A DNA stretch of 64,000 nucleotides from Pseudomonas morbosilactucae (GTDB lineage Bacteria; Pseudomonadota; Gammaproteobacteria; Pseudomonadales; Pseudomonadaceae): assembly GCF_023241715.1 (NCBI RefSeq), contig NZ_JALQCW010000021.1, forward strand, positions 1 to 64,000, in the 5' to 3' direction. The translations under genes were made by a program, and so were the position numbers. Position 1 is the stretch's first letter. Every line of letters begins with the position of its first letter. The notes under the pieces were generated by a model. The model ran no database searches. It had not been told where the DNA came from and worked only from the letters and a program-made list of their open reading frames with translations. This document shows positions 32,906-41,486 of the stretch, in pieces.

Positions 32906-34015
32906 TCAACGCATCATCGGCGCGTCGAGGATGTGTGTGGTTCGTGCGCAGCGATAGATGCCCGCGAGCGGGGAAAGCGCACTGAGCCCTTCAGCGCCAT
33001 AGATCTGGATCGCGGAGTCGGCACACACGCTCAGCGCCCGTGAAGCCGTCAGCTTGGCCAGGTTCACTTCAATTGAAGTGTCGACATGGTGATCAAATTT
33101 GGCTGCCGCGTCGCGTAAAACCGCCCGGGCGCCCGCTACCGCCGCGAAGGCATCAAACATGCGCAAGCGCACCAGTTGCTTATCGGCCAGCCTCGCCTGC
33201 TCACCTCGGGGCGATGCGATGCGCACGCCCATCAAGTCGATACAACGCTGGGCGAGGCCCAGCCACTGCACCGCGCGCAACAAGCGCCCCAGCCCCAGGC
33301 GCTGTTGCATTAACGCCAGGCCCTGCCCCTGTACCCCAAGCATGTAAGCCTGGGGCACATCGACGTTGGTCAGTGAGATTTCACACTGACCCTGAAACCG
33401 CCCCAACACCTCCAGACGGCGCTCGATGTTGAAGCCCGGTGACTGCGTGGGCACCACGAACATGGATAAAGCGCCCTCTCCCGTTCGCGCAACCACGGTC
33501 ATGAACGACGCGTGCTCGGCGCGGCAAATAAACCACTTACGACCGTTGAGGCGCCATTGACCGTGGACCAGGCGTGCCTGTGTGCTGAGCGTCGCCGGAA
33601 TCGAACCGATGCTGTCCGGTTCTGACATTCCATAACTGGACTGCACCTTACCGGCCAGTAGCGGTTTCAGAAAATCCTGCCTTATAGCCTCCCCTGCGCC
33701 CTGCAACATGTAGGTATCCAGAGCGGCCTCGGCACCCAGTATGGCCGGCCCATATTCGGACCGGCCTTCCTGCTCGGCCAACGGTAAATACGCCTGCAGC
33801 GAACCGCGTTGCAGTGGTTGGCCATCGGGATAGGCAAGCCCCCAGAGACCTTCATCCTTGGCTTGCTGCGCGAGGGCCGCAGTACATTGGCTGGCACTCA
33901 CATCATCGGCTGCCAACTGTGTTTCCCGGGGAATGATGACCTGCTCGACAAATGCGCGCACACGCTCTGCCAACTGTAGGTTTTGGCCGGGTTGATCCGG
34001 CAGTCCGTTGAACAT
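32906..34015 (-). CDS. Acyl-CoA dehydrogenase family flavoprotein
   Basis: 369 residues, of the family's usual size (about 380). N-terminal helical domain, then the FAD-binding middle: SYGMSEPDSIGSIPATL (about 132-148), WRLNGRKWFICRAEHA (about 158-173). The C-terminal helical domain has the Q-I-YGAEGLS motif (about 340). The usual catalytic Glu is not obvious at a standard position. It follows the AMP-ligase after 10 nt. In this operon it probably oxidises or aromatises a thioester intermediate, or a ring such as a dihydropyridine acid (inference). Confidence 0.88.
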   Translation of the reverse strand: MFNGLPDQPGQNLQLAERVRAFVEQVIIPRETQLAADDVSASQCTAALAQQAKDEGLWGLAYPDGQPLQRGSLQAYLPLAEQEGRSEYGPAILGAEAALDTYMLQGAGEAIRQDFLKPLLAGKVQSSYGMSEPDSIGSIPATLSTQARLVHGQWRLNGRKWFICRAEHASFMTVVARTGEGALSMFVVPTQSPGFNIERRLEVLGRFQGQCEISLTNVDVPQAYMLGVQGQGLALMQQRLGLGRLLRAVQWLGLAQRCIDLMGVRIASPRGEQARLADKQLVRLRMFDAFAAVAGARAVLRDAAAKFDHHVDTSIEVNLAKLTASRALSVCADSAIQIYGAEGLSALSPLAGIYRCARTTHILDAPMMR

Positions 34016-34025
34016 GCCACTCTCC

Positions 34026-35675
34026 TTAACAGGCGATACCTATACCGCGCTCCAGAAAGGCTACTTCTGTCGCCAGTGCTTTCTTGTCGACCTTGCCGGC
34101 CGGGCTCAACGGCAAACTGCGATAGAAACGCAGGTACTCCGGCAACTTGTTGGCTTCTAGGCCTTGGGCGCGCAGGTAATCCGTCAGGCCCTTGAGCGCA
34201 AAACGCGCAGCGCCTTCGCGCAGGGTCACGCAAATGCACACGCGCTGCCCCAAGTCAGGGTCGGGAACGGGCACACAGGCGGCACACACCACATCGGGAT
34301 GCCCGGTGGCGAGCATTTCGATCTGGACCGGACTGATATTCGCGCCCCCGCGGATGATGATGTCTTTCTTGCGCCCCGCCAGGACTAGGTAACCGTCCGG
34401 GTCGATATAGCCCAAGTCGCCGGTACACACCCAGCCTTCGGCATCGCGATAACGTGCGTCCAACTCCGGCGCATTGACGTATTGCATGGGACTTAGCGGA
34501 CCACGTGCCTTGATCTCACCGACATCACCATCAAGTACGGCTTGGCCCTGCGCATCCACAACCTTGATCTGGCAAACGCTCGGGTTGGGCCGACCCACGC
34601 TGTTGAGTACCACCTCGATGGGATCGTCCAGGGTGTTATGGCAGTTCACTCCGTCAGCGGAACCGTAGAGGCTGATAAAACCGCAGCCGAACGCATCGAC
34701 ACAGCGGCGTATACTTTGCTCGTCAATCAGCGACCCACCGCTGATCAGAGCCACTAGGCTGGAGCGATCAATACGCGCCAGGCCAGGGTCGGCAGCGATA
34801 CGCTGTAACATGGTCGGCACGCCTAGAATATGGGTCGGCTTCAAGTGTTCAATCGCTGCAATGGCGGTTGCGACATCGAATTGAGGCAACAACGCAATAG
34901 AGCCTCCAAGCCAAGACAGACAACCGAAGGTTGCCGTGGAGCCAAACGAGGAGCCCAACGGCACCAGGTACAGCCCCCTAAAACTTTCCCCTTCAGGGTG
35001 CAGGCGCTGAAGAAAGCGGCCCCGTCCACCAATCAACGCATTGTGCGAGTACGCCACCAGCTTGGGCTCTGATTCGGTGCCTGAGGAAACCAATAGGCGC
35101 ACCGGTGAATCAGCGCTGATGCTGGGCAGTTCATCCAGGGCCAACGGTTGCGCCGATAACACTGTTTGCAACGTCGACCATCCGCCACGCGCCGCACCGT
35201 CAACGATCAGCGCGCGTAACGACAACAGGGTGGGTCGCAGGGACTCGATCAATGCACATAAATCGGTGCCGCCATACACCTCAGGAACGATCACTGCGCG
35301 AGCATCACAACGCCTGAGCAACGACTCAATATCCAGCCGCCCTCGCCCGGGCGGAAACGGCGCAACCACCGCGCCCAATGCCGCAACGGCCAGATCAATC
35401 GCACAACATTGCCAACTGTTGGCCAACTGATAGGCGACGACATCGCCAGCGACAATGCCTTGGGCGCGCAAGCTCGCCGCCAGGCACAACGACTGATGCA
35501 ACAGTTCGCCATAGCTGATGGTCTCTTGCGGCAACAGCACCGCCAACTTATCAGGGGTTGAAGTGGCATGACGGCGAAAAAGCTCGAACACCGTCTGGTT
35601 TGGGTACAAGCCTTCGTGTACCCACTGTGCTCGTACGGCTGGCGGTACGAGGTCGATCATGCCTGAACTGTTCAT
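34026..35675 (-). CDS. AMP-dependent acyl-CoA synthetase/ligase (ANL superfamily)
   Basis: 549 residues from the ATG at 35675, which overlaps the stop of the CoA-transferase gene (ATGA). The ANL motifs are complete: A3 LLVSSGTESEPKLVAYSH, A5 SLYGSADG, A7 GWVCTGDLGYIDPDGYL, A8 GRKKDIIIRGGANISP and A10 GKVDKKAL with the catalytic Lys. It adenylates a carboxylic acid, either for CoA thioester formation or directly for attack by the thiocarboxylated carrier protein. PDTC clusters have an equivalent ligase. Confidence 0.92.
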   Translation of the reverse strand: MNSSGMIDLVPPAVRAQWVHEGLYPNQTVFELFRRHATSTPDKLAVLLPQETISYGELLHQSLCLAASLRAQGIVAGDVVAYQLANSWQCCAIDLAVAALGAVVAPFPPGRGRLDIESLLRRCDARAVIVPEVYGGTDLCALIESLRPTLLSLRALIVDGAARGGWSTLQTVLSAQPLALDELPSISADSPVRLLVSSGTESEPKLVAYSHNALIGGRGRFLQRLHPEGESFRGLYLVPLGSSFGSTATFGCLSWLGGSIALLPQFDVATAIAAIEHLKPTHILGVPTMLQRIAADPGLARIDRSSLVALISGGSLIDEQSIRRCVDAFGCGFISLYGSADGVNCHNTLDDPIEVVLNSVGRPNPSVCQIKVVDAQGQAVLDGDVGEIKARGPLSPMQYVNAPELDARYRDAEGWVCTGDLGYIDPDGYLVLAGRKKDIIIRGGANISPVQIEMLATGHPDVVCAACVPVPDPDLGQRVCICVTLREGAARFALKGLTDYLRAQGLEANKLPEYLRFYRSLPLSPAGKVDKKALATEVAFLERGIGIAC

Positions 35676-37489
35676 GTGAAACTCCAGGGTGAATTGACTC
35701 GGGTATAAGCCCGGGCACTCAAGCAAGTTTGAAAACGAGAGTTGCATGTGACGTCGAGCAGGTCCTCAACGACTGTTGCGGCAGGAATACCTCGGGCTTG
35801 CAACATGGTTTGCCATTCACTTGCCGTCCTCGTCAGCAGTTGTTCGCGCAGGAGCCGCTCGTGCTCAGCGCCAACCGCTGACGGCGAGTACCCCAACCCA
35901 AAGGCCAATTGTTCAAGATGGGATGGCTCGCAACATTCGATCGCCAGCAGTCCCCTGGCAGTGGCAAATACCCCGCCAAACTGACCTTTATCCGTGGGCT
36001 TATGCATCAACAAGTCGGCACACCCGAGCAAGGAACTGTCCACCCGCCCGGCGTGGCCACTCAACTGACGAGCTAGCAACGCCGCGACGATCCCTTGCGC
36101 TGAAACAATGCCACCCAACACATCCAGCACAGTAAACAGCGAACCACCTGCCGTTGCGCTCGCACGGGCAATCATCGCCGCAACCCCTGACCAGGCTTGA
36201 ACCATGAAGTCCGTCCCTGGCAACCCATCCGGATGCCCCTGCGGCCCCCAACCACCGGCATAGGCGTAAATCAGCGGTGGATTGGCTGCTGCCAAGTCTG
36301 TCTCGCCCAGCCTCAACTCTTCTGCTTTACCGGGCGCCCAGTTATGCACGAAGACATCGGCCTCGCGTACCTGCTGCAAAACGGCGCAGCGTCCCGCGGC
36401 CGACTTGATGTCGACTTCGACGACCTGCTTATGGCAGTTGAGCGCATCGAAACGCACGGAGCAGCCATCCGCCAAAGGCGCCATACCGCGCAGGGGATCG
36501 CCACCCGGCAACTCCAATCGCACGACCTCGGCGCCCAGCAACGACAACAGGTGCCCAGCTAATGGCCCTTGAATTCGCCGGCATGACTCCACCACCCTCA
36601 GCCCACTGAGCGGCAACTCGCTCGTGCAGGGACGGAACGGCGTCGACACCGCTGACAACGCAAATGTCCATGGCCCTGAAGCCTGGAGGCGTTCATCGAG
36701 GCGCTGTTCGAGCGTGCGCACCGGGCAGATCGATAATGCCGACTGCCGGCAGCGCGTAACGATCTCCGCATAAGGCCGTTGCGCCAGGGCAAGGCACAAG
36801 GTGTCGGGTATTGGGGAAACCGCTTTGGCATAGCGCATGAGGAACCCGTGCCAACCTTTGGCGATATCTTCAAGGGGCACATGCATACCCGTCCAAAATG
36901 ACCGCCAAGGGCCTGCATCCAGCGTTTCCAACTCGAAAACAATGCCATCCGATGAGGTAAAAGGTGGTCGTAGCACCGCGCAGGTGCTGCCCGGCAACAG
37001 CGACTCCGGAGCGTCTGGCGCCGTTGCTCCGGCGAGGTATTGGCTGACGGCTAACAACCCGGCAGACGCCATGGAGACCTTGCATTCGCTGACGTTACCA
37101 CCGCGCAAGCGCCCCACAGCCGTCGCGATGGCGCCTGTCAGCGCCAGGCTGGCGGTCAGCGTCGACACGTAATCAACACCAAGCGCCTGAGCGTTTCCAC
37201 TTGCACGGCCGTGAACCGACATCAGGCCTACAGCGGCTTGAACGGTCGACTCGCTGGCCGCTAGGTTGTCCTCATTGGCCCAGCCGCGGACAGTGCACGT
37301 AACAGGATCAAGCCCAGGCACACTGAATTGATAATCCAGCCACGTGCTTTCCGAACTCTGCAGCGTATTCACCACTTCGATCCCCAGAACCTCGGCCTGG
37401 TAACGCAACGACGCAATCGTCGCAGCAAAAGCCGCAGAGGCTGGCGCAAAGGGCCCCGTGAGTGTGCAGCCGAGCAACGGACTCAGCAT
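35672..37489 (-). CDS. CaiB/BaiF CoA-transferase family protein, double-length
   Basis: 605 residues. The C-terminal half (about 290-600) is a recognisable type III CoA-transferase: CRRIQGPLAGHLLSLLGAEVVRLE, NCHKQVVEVDIKSAAG, VHNWAPGKAEEL, and PGTDFMVQAWSG with the putative catalytic Asp. The N-terminal half (about 1-280) resembles a second, degenerate CaiB-like unit (EVLGIEVVNTLQSS; MSVHGRASG). It is probably a fused tandem enzyme that moves CoA to or from the pathway acid. The start overlaps the end of the sulfur-carrier gene. Confidence 0.85.
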   Translation of the reverse strand: MLSPLLGCTLTGPFAPASAAFAATIASLRYQAEVLGIEVVNTLQSSESTWLDYQFSVPGLDPVTCTVRGWANEDNLAASESTVQAAVGLMSVHGRASGNAQALGVDYVSTLTASLALTGAIATAVGRLRGGNVSECKVSMASAGLLAVSQYLAGATAPDAPESLLPGSTCAVLRPPFTSSDGIVFELETLDAGPWRSFWTGMHVPLEDIAKGWHGFLMRYAKAVSPIPDTLCLALAQRPYAEIVTRCRQSALSICPVRTLEQRLDERLQASGPWTFALSAVSTPFRPCTSELPLSGLRVVESCRRIQGPLAGHLLSLLGAEVVRLELPGGDPLRGMAPLADGCSVRFDALNCHKQVVEVDIKSAAGRCAVLQQVREADVFVHNWAPGKAEELRLGETDLAAANPPLIYAYAGGWGPQGHPDGLPGTDFMVQAWSGVAAMIARASATAGGSLFTVLDVLGGIVSAQGIVAALLARQLSGHAGRVDSSLLGCADLLMHKPTDKGQFGGVFATARGLLAIECCEPSHLEQLAFGLGYSPSAVGAEHERLLREQLLTRTASEWQTMLQARGIPAATVVEDLLDVTCNSRFQTCLSARAYTRVNSPWSFT

Positions 37490-37758
37490 CCTCCCGCCAC
37501 CGCAGGAAGGATGGTCAGGACATCGTTTTGCTTGAGCCTGGTGGACAGGCCTTCGGCAAAGCGAATGTCATCCTCATTGACATATACGTTGACGAAACGA
37601 TGCAACACCTCACCACTCATCAAACGTTGCTTGATCCCTGGGTACTGGCTATCCAGGTGATCAAGCACCTCCAACACAGTGGCGCCCTGAGCCTCTACAC
37701 GTTTCTGATCCTGGGTAAAGGTACGTAACAGTGTGGGGATACTCACAACTACAGGCAT
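37483..37758 (-). CDS. MoaD/ThiS-family sulfur-carrier protein with masked GG terminus
   Basis: 91 residues from the ATG at 37758 (MPVVVSIPTLLRTFT). It has a beta-grasp fold typical of MoaD/ThiS: LDSQYPGIKQRLM, VNVYVNEDDIRF and NDVLTILPAVAGGC. The end is -Gly-Gly-Cys, not -Gly-Gly. The extra Cys must be removed before the terminal Gly can be adenylated by the ThiF partner and thiocarboxylated. A JAMM protease gene is directly upstream, as in the qbs and pdt systems. Confidence 0.93.
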   Translation of the reverse strand: MPVVVSIPTLLRTFTQDQKRVEAQGATVLEVLDHLDSQYPGIKQRLMSGEVLHRFVNVYVNEDDIRFAEGLSTRLKQNDVLTILPAVAGGC

Positions 37759-37815
37759 GACGAACTCCTCGGCGTAAAAAGCCGATAGCAATGACGTTGG
37801 ATAATTAGAGGATTT

Positions 37816-38238
37816 CTAAACAGCGACGTACGCGGGCAGGACCTGGAGTGTTTCCTCGGTCACCTTGGCGTCAATGATGCGAAAACTGCGAACCGGTAAT
37901 TCGCAATCCGGCGCGGTCGAGAGAATCAAGTAGTGCGCCTGTGGCTCGTTGGCAAACAACACATCGTCTTTGCTTGGGTAGGCGGCACTGTGGGTATGAG
38001 AGTGGTAAATCACCAGCGGCTCCTCGCCTCGCGCCTCCATCTCGCGCCAGACGCGCAACTGTTCATTCGGGTCAAACTCGAAGAATGTCGCTGACTGCGC
38101 CCGATTCACCATCGCAATGAACCGTGAGGGTCGCCTCGAGCCCTGTTGCGCCGCGATGACCCCGCAGGCCTCCTGGGGATGCTCGTCACGGGCATGCGCC
38201 AGCGCAGCCTCCAGTAACTCTGAAAGAATGACCAACAT
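37816..38238 (-). CDS. JAMM/MPN+ metallopeptidase (M67 family), carrier-processing
   Basis: A 140-residue zinc peptidase. The JAMM motif is complete: catalytic Glu in HPQEACGVIA (about 20-28), and HSHTHSAAYPSKDD (about 78-91), that is HxH, seven residues, Ser, two residues, Asp. Family proteins of this size beside ThiS-like carriers (QbsD type) trim residues after the GG of the carrier. The gene lies between ThiF-rhodanese and the carrier, 57 nt upstream of it. Confidence 0.93.
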   Translation of the reverse strand: MLVILSELLEAALAHARDEHPQEACGVIAAQQGSRRPSRFIAMVNRAQSATFFEFDPNEQLRVWREMEARGEEPLVIYHSHTHSAAYPSKDDVLFANEPQAHYLILSTAPDCELPVRSFRIIDAKVTEETLQVLPAYVAV

Positions 38239-38256
38239 CTCTTTCTCCTTGTCAAT

Positions 38257-39432
38257 TCAGTAAGCCGGCAGCGTGGGCTCGATGTGTTTGATCCAGGCGA
38301 GGATGCCGCCCTCAAGGTTCTTGACGTTGGAAAAACCCAAGGCTTGCAACTCGCTGAGCACAGCACTGGAGCGCATACCCGATTTGCAATGCACAACCAG
38401 CGAAGCCTCTTTGCCAAAGCGCGCTTCAACCTCTTTGGCCAGCGACACGGACCTGGGCATATGCACGGCACCGCGGATATGCGCGATGTCCCACTCAGTA
38501 CGCTCGCGCACATCGATCAGCACTACGTCACTCTGCCTTTGGAGCAAACCATGCAATGCCTGTGATGAGATTGAGGGCACATCGGGCGCTTGAACATCGA
38601 CGGCCGGCAGCAAGCCACAAAAGGCCTGGTAGTCGGCCAATTGTGTGATCAACCGACGGTTGGGATCGCGGCGCAATGGCAACTGTCGATACGTCATTTC
38701 CAGCGCGTCATACACCATCAACCGCCCCAACAAAGAGTCGCCGACACCGGTAATCAGCTTGATTGCCTCAGTGGCCATGATCGATCCGATGGATGCGCAC
38801 AGAATGCCCAGCACGCCGCCCTCAGAGCAGGATGGTGCCAGTTCAGGTGGCGGTGGCTCGGGATAGAGGTCGCGGTAATTCAGGCCTCGGCCATACGGTG
38901 CGGCTTCCCAAAATACCGAGGTTTGCCCTTCAAACCTGAAGATCGAGCCCCATACGTAAGGCTTGTCTGCAAGGATGCAGGCATCGTTGACCAGGTAACG
39001 CGTGGCAAAATTATCCGTACCGTCGAGAATCAGATCGTATTGCGAAAACAGCTGAACGGCGCTGTCAGCCTCAAGGCGTTGCGAGTGAACCCGCACATTG
39101 ACGTAGGGATTCAAGTCCTTGATCGCCGCGGCGGCACTTTCGCTCTTCAAGTGGCCCAATGTGGAGACTTTGTGAATTACCTGGCGCTGCAGGTTTGACG
39201 CTTCAACCACATCGAAATCGACGATCCCCAGGGTGCCGACCCCGGCAGCCGCCAGATAAAGCAATGCTGGAGAACCCAGGCCTCCTGCCCCAATGACTAA
39301 TACCTTACTGCTCTTGAGACGTCGCTGCCCTAACAGTCCCACATCCGGGATCAGTAGGTGCCGGCTGTAACGTGCTATCTCGTCACTGCTCAGTTCGGCG
39401 AGCGCCTCGACCAACGCTGGAAGTTTCATCAT
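38257..39432 (-). CDS. ThiF/MoeB-type E1-like adenylyltransferase with C-terminal rhodanese domain
   Basis: A 391-residue MoeZ-type fusion. Residues about 15-260 are the E1-like ATP-binding domain: GAGGLGSPALLYLAAAGVG, DFDVVEASNLQRQ, DGTDNFATR and CSEGGVLGILCASIG. Residues about 290-385 are a rhodanese domain with LIDVRERTEWDIAHIRGAVHMP and the active-site loop HCKSGMRS (Cys about 352). It adenylates the carrier C-terminus and passes sulfur to form a thiocarboxylate. First gene of the operon, with AAGGA before the ATG. The 108-nt leader is where the AraC regulator would act. Confidence 0.94.
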   Translation of the reverse strand: MMKLPALVEALAELSSDEIARYSRHLLIPDVGLLGQRRLKSSKVLVIGAGGLGSPALLYLAAAGVGTLGIVDFDVVEASNLQRQVIHKVSTLGHLKSESAAAAIKDLNPYVNVRVHSQRLEADSAVQLFSQYDLILDGTDNFATRYLVNDACILADKPYVWGSIFRFEGQTSVFWEAAPYGRGLNYRDLYPEPPPPELAPSCSEGGVLGILCASIGSIMATEAIKLITGVGDSLLGRLMVYDALEMTYRQLPLRRDPNRRLITQLADYQAFCGLLPAVDVQAPDVPSISSQALHGLLQRQSDVVLIDVRERTEWDIAHIRGAVHMPRSVSLAKEVEARFGKEASLVVHCKSGMRSSAVLSELQALGFSNVKNLEGGILAWIKHIEPTLPAY

Positions 39433-39540
39433 GAATATCCTTGGCTTAGTGCCCGGTCATTTTTGTTGACTGATAGAGCACGGGCAATGTGGCAACAGCG
39501 CCAATACGTACGATATTCGTTGTGCTTCATACGTTTTTCG

Positions 39541-40560
39541 TCAGGCGTTTACCGGGTCTTGATATTGCTGCTGGAAAGCCGCGAATACCGACTTGGGTGA
39601 CGTCCCATAAAACTTTGAAAAGGCCGCGCTGAAATTGCTCGGATGCTTGTAGCCCACGTTATAGGCAACCTGTGCGACTTGACGGCCACTCTCCAGCAAG
39701 ACCCGCGCCCGACGCATTCGCAGTTCCAGCAACATGCGATGCGGCGTGGTCTTGAACACAGCATGGAACCCCTCCTTCAGCCCTGATTCGCTTAACCCGG
39801 CGGCTGAACAAAGATAGGAGACGGTTAAGGGTTGATCGAGGTACTCCATCATCAAATCACGCACCCGCTGCACCTTCTGCATATCCGGCAGGCTGAGTGT
39901 GGTCGGGGCCATCCGATTGGCACTCGGCACCAGAAAATCCAGCTGTTCCGCCAGCAAACTCAAGGTATGGATATGAATATTCAGCACGTTGTGATCGTTG
40001 TGGGTGAGATGGCGCACCAACGCGTTGGCGTTCGCGGAGCTAGCACTCGAAGTCTTGCGCTGGGCCAGTTGGCACGGTTTCCCGGTCGCCAGTAATCTTC
40101 GCGCGTGCTCTTGTCCGACATACCGGCATAACGTCTTCTCCCCCACCAGCAGGCGCAACTGGTTCACCGTTGCGCCTGCTGCGAAGCTAAGGTGCTCAAG
40201 TGATCGCTGAAATACCGTCACGGTGGTGTATCCCGCTCGAAAGAATAGCGCAGGCCCACCCACTGCTTGATAAGCCAGGCTGCCTTGCATACCGAACGTG
40301 ATGCCCAGCATGTCGAAGTCACCCGCTGGGCTGGCCTCCTCCACTAGATCAAGGACCGGGTGATAGCGATGGCGTATCAAAATCAAATCACGCTCCAGGC
40401 TGAACTGCTCTGAGCAGCAGTCACCAAGCTCTTCAGGGAGCTGTTGCCGTACCCCACCGGAGACGAGACGGCTGATACGCCGTGGATGGTTCACCGCCAC
40501 CCGATAGGGTTGCGGTGTAAGTGAATACGCTGCAACGTCAGTACCGGTTTTACAAGACAT
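39541..40560 (-). CDS. AraC-family transcriptional regulator
   Basis: 339 residues from the ATG at 40560 (MSCKTGTDV); an upstream extension with Cys-rich sequence is less likely to be translated. The N-terminal half is of the siderophore-regulator kind (GITFGMQGSLAYQAVGGPALFFRAGYTTV), resembling PchR. The C-terminal AraC double HTH (about 230-330) is LTVSYLCSAAGLSESGLKEGF and VAQVAYNVGYKHPSNFSAAFSKFYG. PchR-like AraC proteins respond to their own metallophore. It reads in the same direction as the sulfur-chelator operon, 108 nt upstream of it, and is its likely activator. Confidence 0.9.
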   Translation of the reverse strand: MSCKTGTDVAAYSLTPQPYRVAVNHPRRISRLVSGGVRQQLPEELGDCCSEQFSLERDLILIRHRYHPVLDLVEEASPAGDFDMLGITFGMQGSLAYQAVGGPALFFRAGYTTVTVFQRSLEHLSFAAGATVNQLRLLVGEKTLCRYVGQEHARRLLATGKPCQLAQRKTSSASSANANALVRHLTHNDHNVLNIHIHTLSLLAEQLDFLVPSANRMAPTTLSLPDMQKVQRVRDLMMEYLDQPLTVSYLCSAAGLSESGLKEGFHAVFKTTPHRMLLELRMRRARVLLESGRQVAQVAYNVGYKHPSNFSAAFSKFYGTSPKSVFAAFQQQYQDPVNA

Positions 40561-40719
40561 GGGCGTTGAGCCGATTTGCCACAAAAATGGACATGCGCGC
40601 ACGCGCAAGAAGGAGAGGACGAACGTACATAGGCAACTTCCATGTTCGATGGAGCAGGCACAGTCGACTGGCCGGCAACTGTTTTGTGTGCAGGCGTCAG
40701 TCAATTCAGGAGGTAGCGG

Positions 40720-41109
40720 CTATGCAGTGCGCGGGGATGCGCGAGGGTTCAGGCGGGGCCAAGCATGATGCGGATGGGTTTTATCGGGTTCAACCCATGG
40801 CGGTGGCAAAGCACACAGGCAAAAACGCAGTAACCAACTGAGACAGAACATCACAGCGACGTTGAGGCCAATGGTCGAGCACAAGGGACAATTGAATGGA
40901 ATTTCCGGATGCGCCTGGGACGACTCGCCGCTGTTGAGTTCCACTACATTTTCGGGCGTGCTGACGCTTGCACAGAACAGCGGTTTACCCAGCGCGAGAT
41001 CAAGACCTACGCTGCTGGCGTGCCTCAAGGCACAGGTAAAGGCGCCCAGCAAAATGCAAGCGATCAACATCGTAGCGATTAGTGAACGGTTGGTTTGAGC
41101 CACGGCCAT
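40720..41109 (-). CDS. DUF2946 family protein
   Basis: 129 residues (MAVAQTNRSLIATMLIACIL). N-terminal helix, CALRHASSVGLDL where others have AHGQM, a central FNCPLCSTIGLNVAVMFCLSWLLR and the C-terminal WPRLNPRASP. It reads towards the AraC regulator, 160 nt upstream of that start. As in the other copies, TGCTAGAGT sits 7 nt before the ATG and no Shine-Dalgarno is seen. Confidence 0.88.
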   Translation of the reverse strand: MAVAQTNRSLIATMLIACILLGAFTCALRHASSVGLDLALGKPLFCASVSTPENVVELNSGESSQAHPEIPFNCPLCSTIGLNVAVMFCLSWLLRFCLCALPPPWVEPDKTHPHHAWPRLNPRASPRTA

Positions 41110-41266
41110 GGTCGTGACTCTAGCACTCGATTTGCCGACGGGAAATCAGCGTTCGAAAACCCTGGAGGCCAGGATATTTAATGCATATTGACGAAGCTTA
41201 GAATTAAGCCGAAAGGCTGCGCAGTCCAGCAACTATCTTTAGCGCAAAACACTCTCGACTGCTGTC

Positions 41267-41406
41267 TCAGCGCCATTGCAATATAGCCAACATCAGGTAG
41301 GTAGCAAGTAGCAGTGGCCAGACCAAAATAGAACTGATCATCAGTCGAAACCAAGATGATGCTGATTGAAAACCAATGCCGTGGATGAAGCCTGCGCATA
41401 TCCCCC
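41267..41406 (-). pseudogene. Remnant of a second ybgE gene (C-terminal part)
   Basis: The minus-strand frame GICAGFIHGIGFQSASSWF, then LVWPLLLATYLMLAILQW and stop, aligns with the end of YbgE at 6595-6882 (GICTGFVHGVGFN; LSWCLLVGGYLML). The rest of the gene is missing and it runs into the terminator of the RND operon. It suggests a lost second bd-oxidase locus or a partial duplication. Confidence 0.7.
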
Positions 41407-41410
41407 ACAT

Positions 41411-41444
41411 AAAAAAGCCCCCGTGACCGAATGGGGCGCGGGGC
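41411..41444 (-). terminator. Intrinsic terminator of the RND efflux operon
   Basis: On the minus strand GCCCCGC...(loop)...ACGGGGGC is followed by TTTTTT. It lies 43 nt past the outer-membrane factor stop. Confidence 0.85.
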
Positions 41445-41486
41445 AAAAATTTGGTTGGATGCGGCCAACCAAAGGAGCTCTATTGG

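Noticed and set aside
40574..40580. TGCCACA near the AraC start as a regulatory box
   Set aside because: Only one half-site, inside the coding start, with no partner; not comparable to the six full boxes.
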